Assembly: GCA_009885595.1 (NCBI GenBank)
Contig: VFKJ01000379.1
Span: forward strand, 1-5,713
Reading direction: 5' to 3'
DNA length: 5,713 nt
DNA from: Myxococcales bacterium
GTDB taxonomy: Bacteria; Myxococcota; Myxococcia; Myxococcales; Myxococcaceae
Shown here piece by piece: positions 5,661-5,713 of the stretch (position 1 is its first letter; each line of letters begins with the position of its first letter). The notes under the pieces are model-generated. The model was not told where the DNA came from. It ran no database searches and saw only the letters and a program-made list of their open reading frames with translations. The translations under genes and the position numbers were made by a program.

Positions 5661-5713
5661 ATGCCGTCTAACCAAGCGTCCATCCGCATCCACATGCGGT
5701 GGACCCACGCCAG
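5661..5713 (+). CDS. Start of an unidentified gene, cut by the window end
   Basis: An ATG at 5661 opens a frame to the last base (MPSNQASIRIHMRWTHA). Of the 16 codons after the start, 14 end in G or C, while the other two + frames are poor or hit a stop at once, which supports real coding. GGAG at 5652-5655, the tail of repeat copy 2, lies five bases upstream as a well-spaced ribosome binding site. Seventeen residues are too few to assign a family. A second ATG at 5694 is an alternative start. Confidence 0.45.
   Translation, partial: MPSNQASIRIHMRWTHA

Overview
The window is high-GC DNA with strongly GC-ending codons, and every supportable gene lies on the + strand. Codon use, two putative lipoproteins, long Gly/Thr linkers between Cys-rich modules, and a ten-cysteine N-terminal pattern of the kind common in myxobacterial lipoproteins all suggest a member of the Myxococcota. 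This is inferred from sequence style; no rRNA or marker gene is present to prove it.

Layout. Positions 1-510 hold the 3' part of a gene for a small exported protein with one EF-hand loop. After 61 unremarkable bases comes a 708-residue lipoprotein (572-2698). It has an N-terminal Cys-rich region, two copies of a six-cysteine module between polyglycine linkers, a carboxypeptidase-regulatory-like beta domain, a zinc-metallopeptidase-like domain with HEWGH, and a C-terminal PPC-like beta domain. Its stop codon overlaps the start of a second, small lipoprotein gene (2695-3132), so these two are probably translationally coupled. With the EF-hand gene they may form a cell-envelope operon.

A hairpin repeat (3136-3173) separates this group from a cytoplasmic gene at 3182-3670, a clear free methionine-(R)-sulfoxide reductase (GAF-type MsrC) with all three diagnostic cysteines. 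After an 88-base leader containing two small inverted repeats, 3759-5588 encodes a 609-residue protein with five S1 RNA-binding domains and a disordered N-terminus. It is a relative of ribosomal protein S1, probably a paralogue. A second copy of the hairpin repeat (5625-5659) follows, and a new reading frame appears to begin at 5661 and run off the window.

I see no defence system, CRISPR array, tRNA, rRNA or mobile element. The most interesting features are the repeats. One REP-like element is translated in frame just behind a lipobox. A different hairpin family appears twice in the same orientation, each time filling the gap between a stop codon and the next start and apparently supplying the purine-rich ribosome binding site. 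The composite metallopeptidase lipoprotein is the most unusual gene. No clearly undescribed system can be claimed from this sequence.
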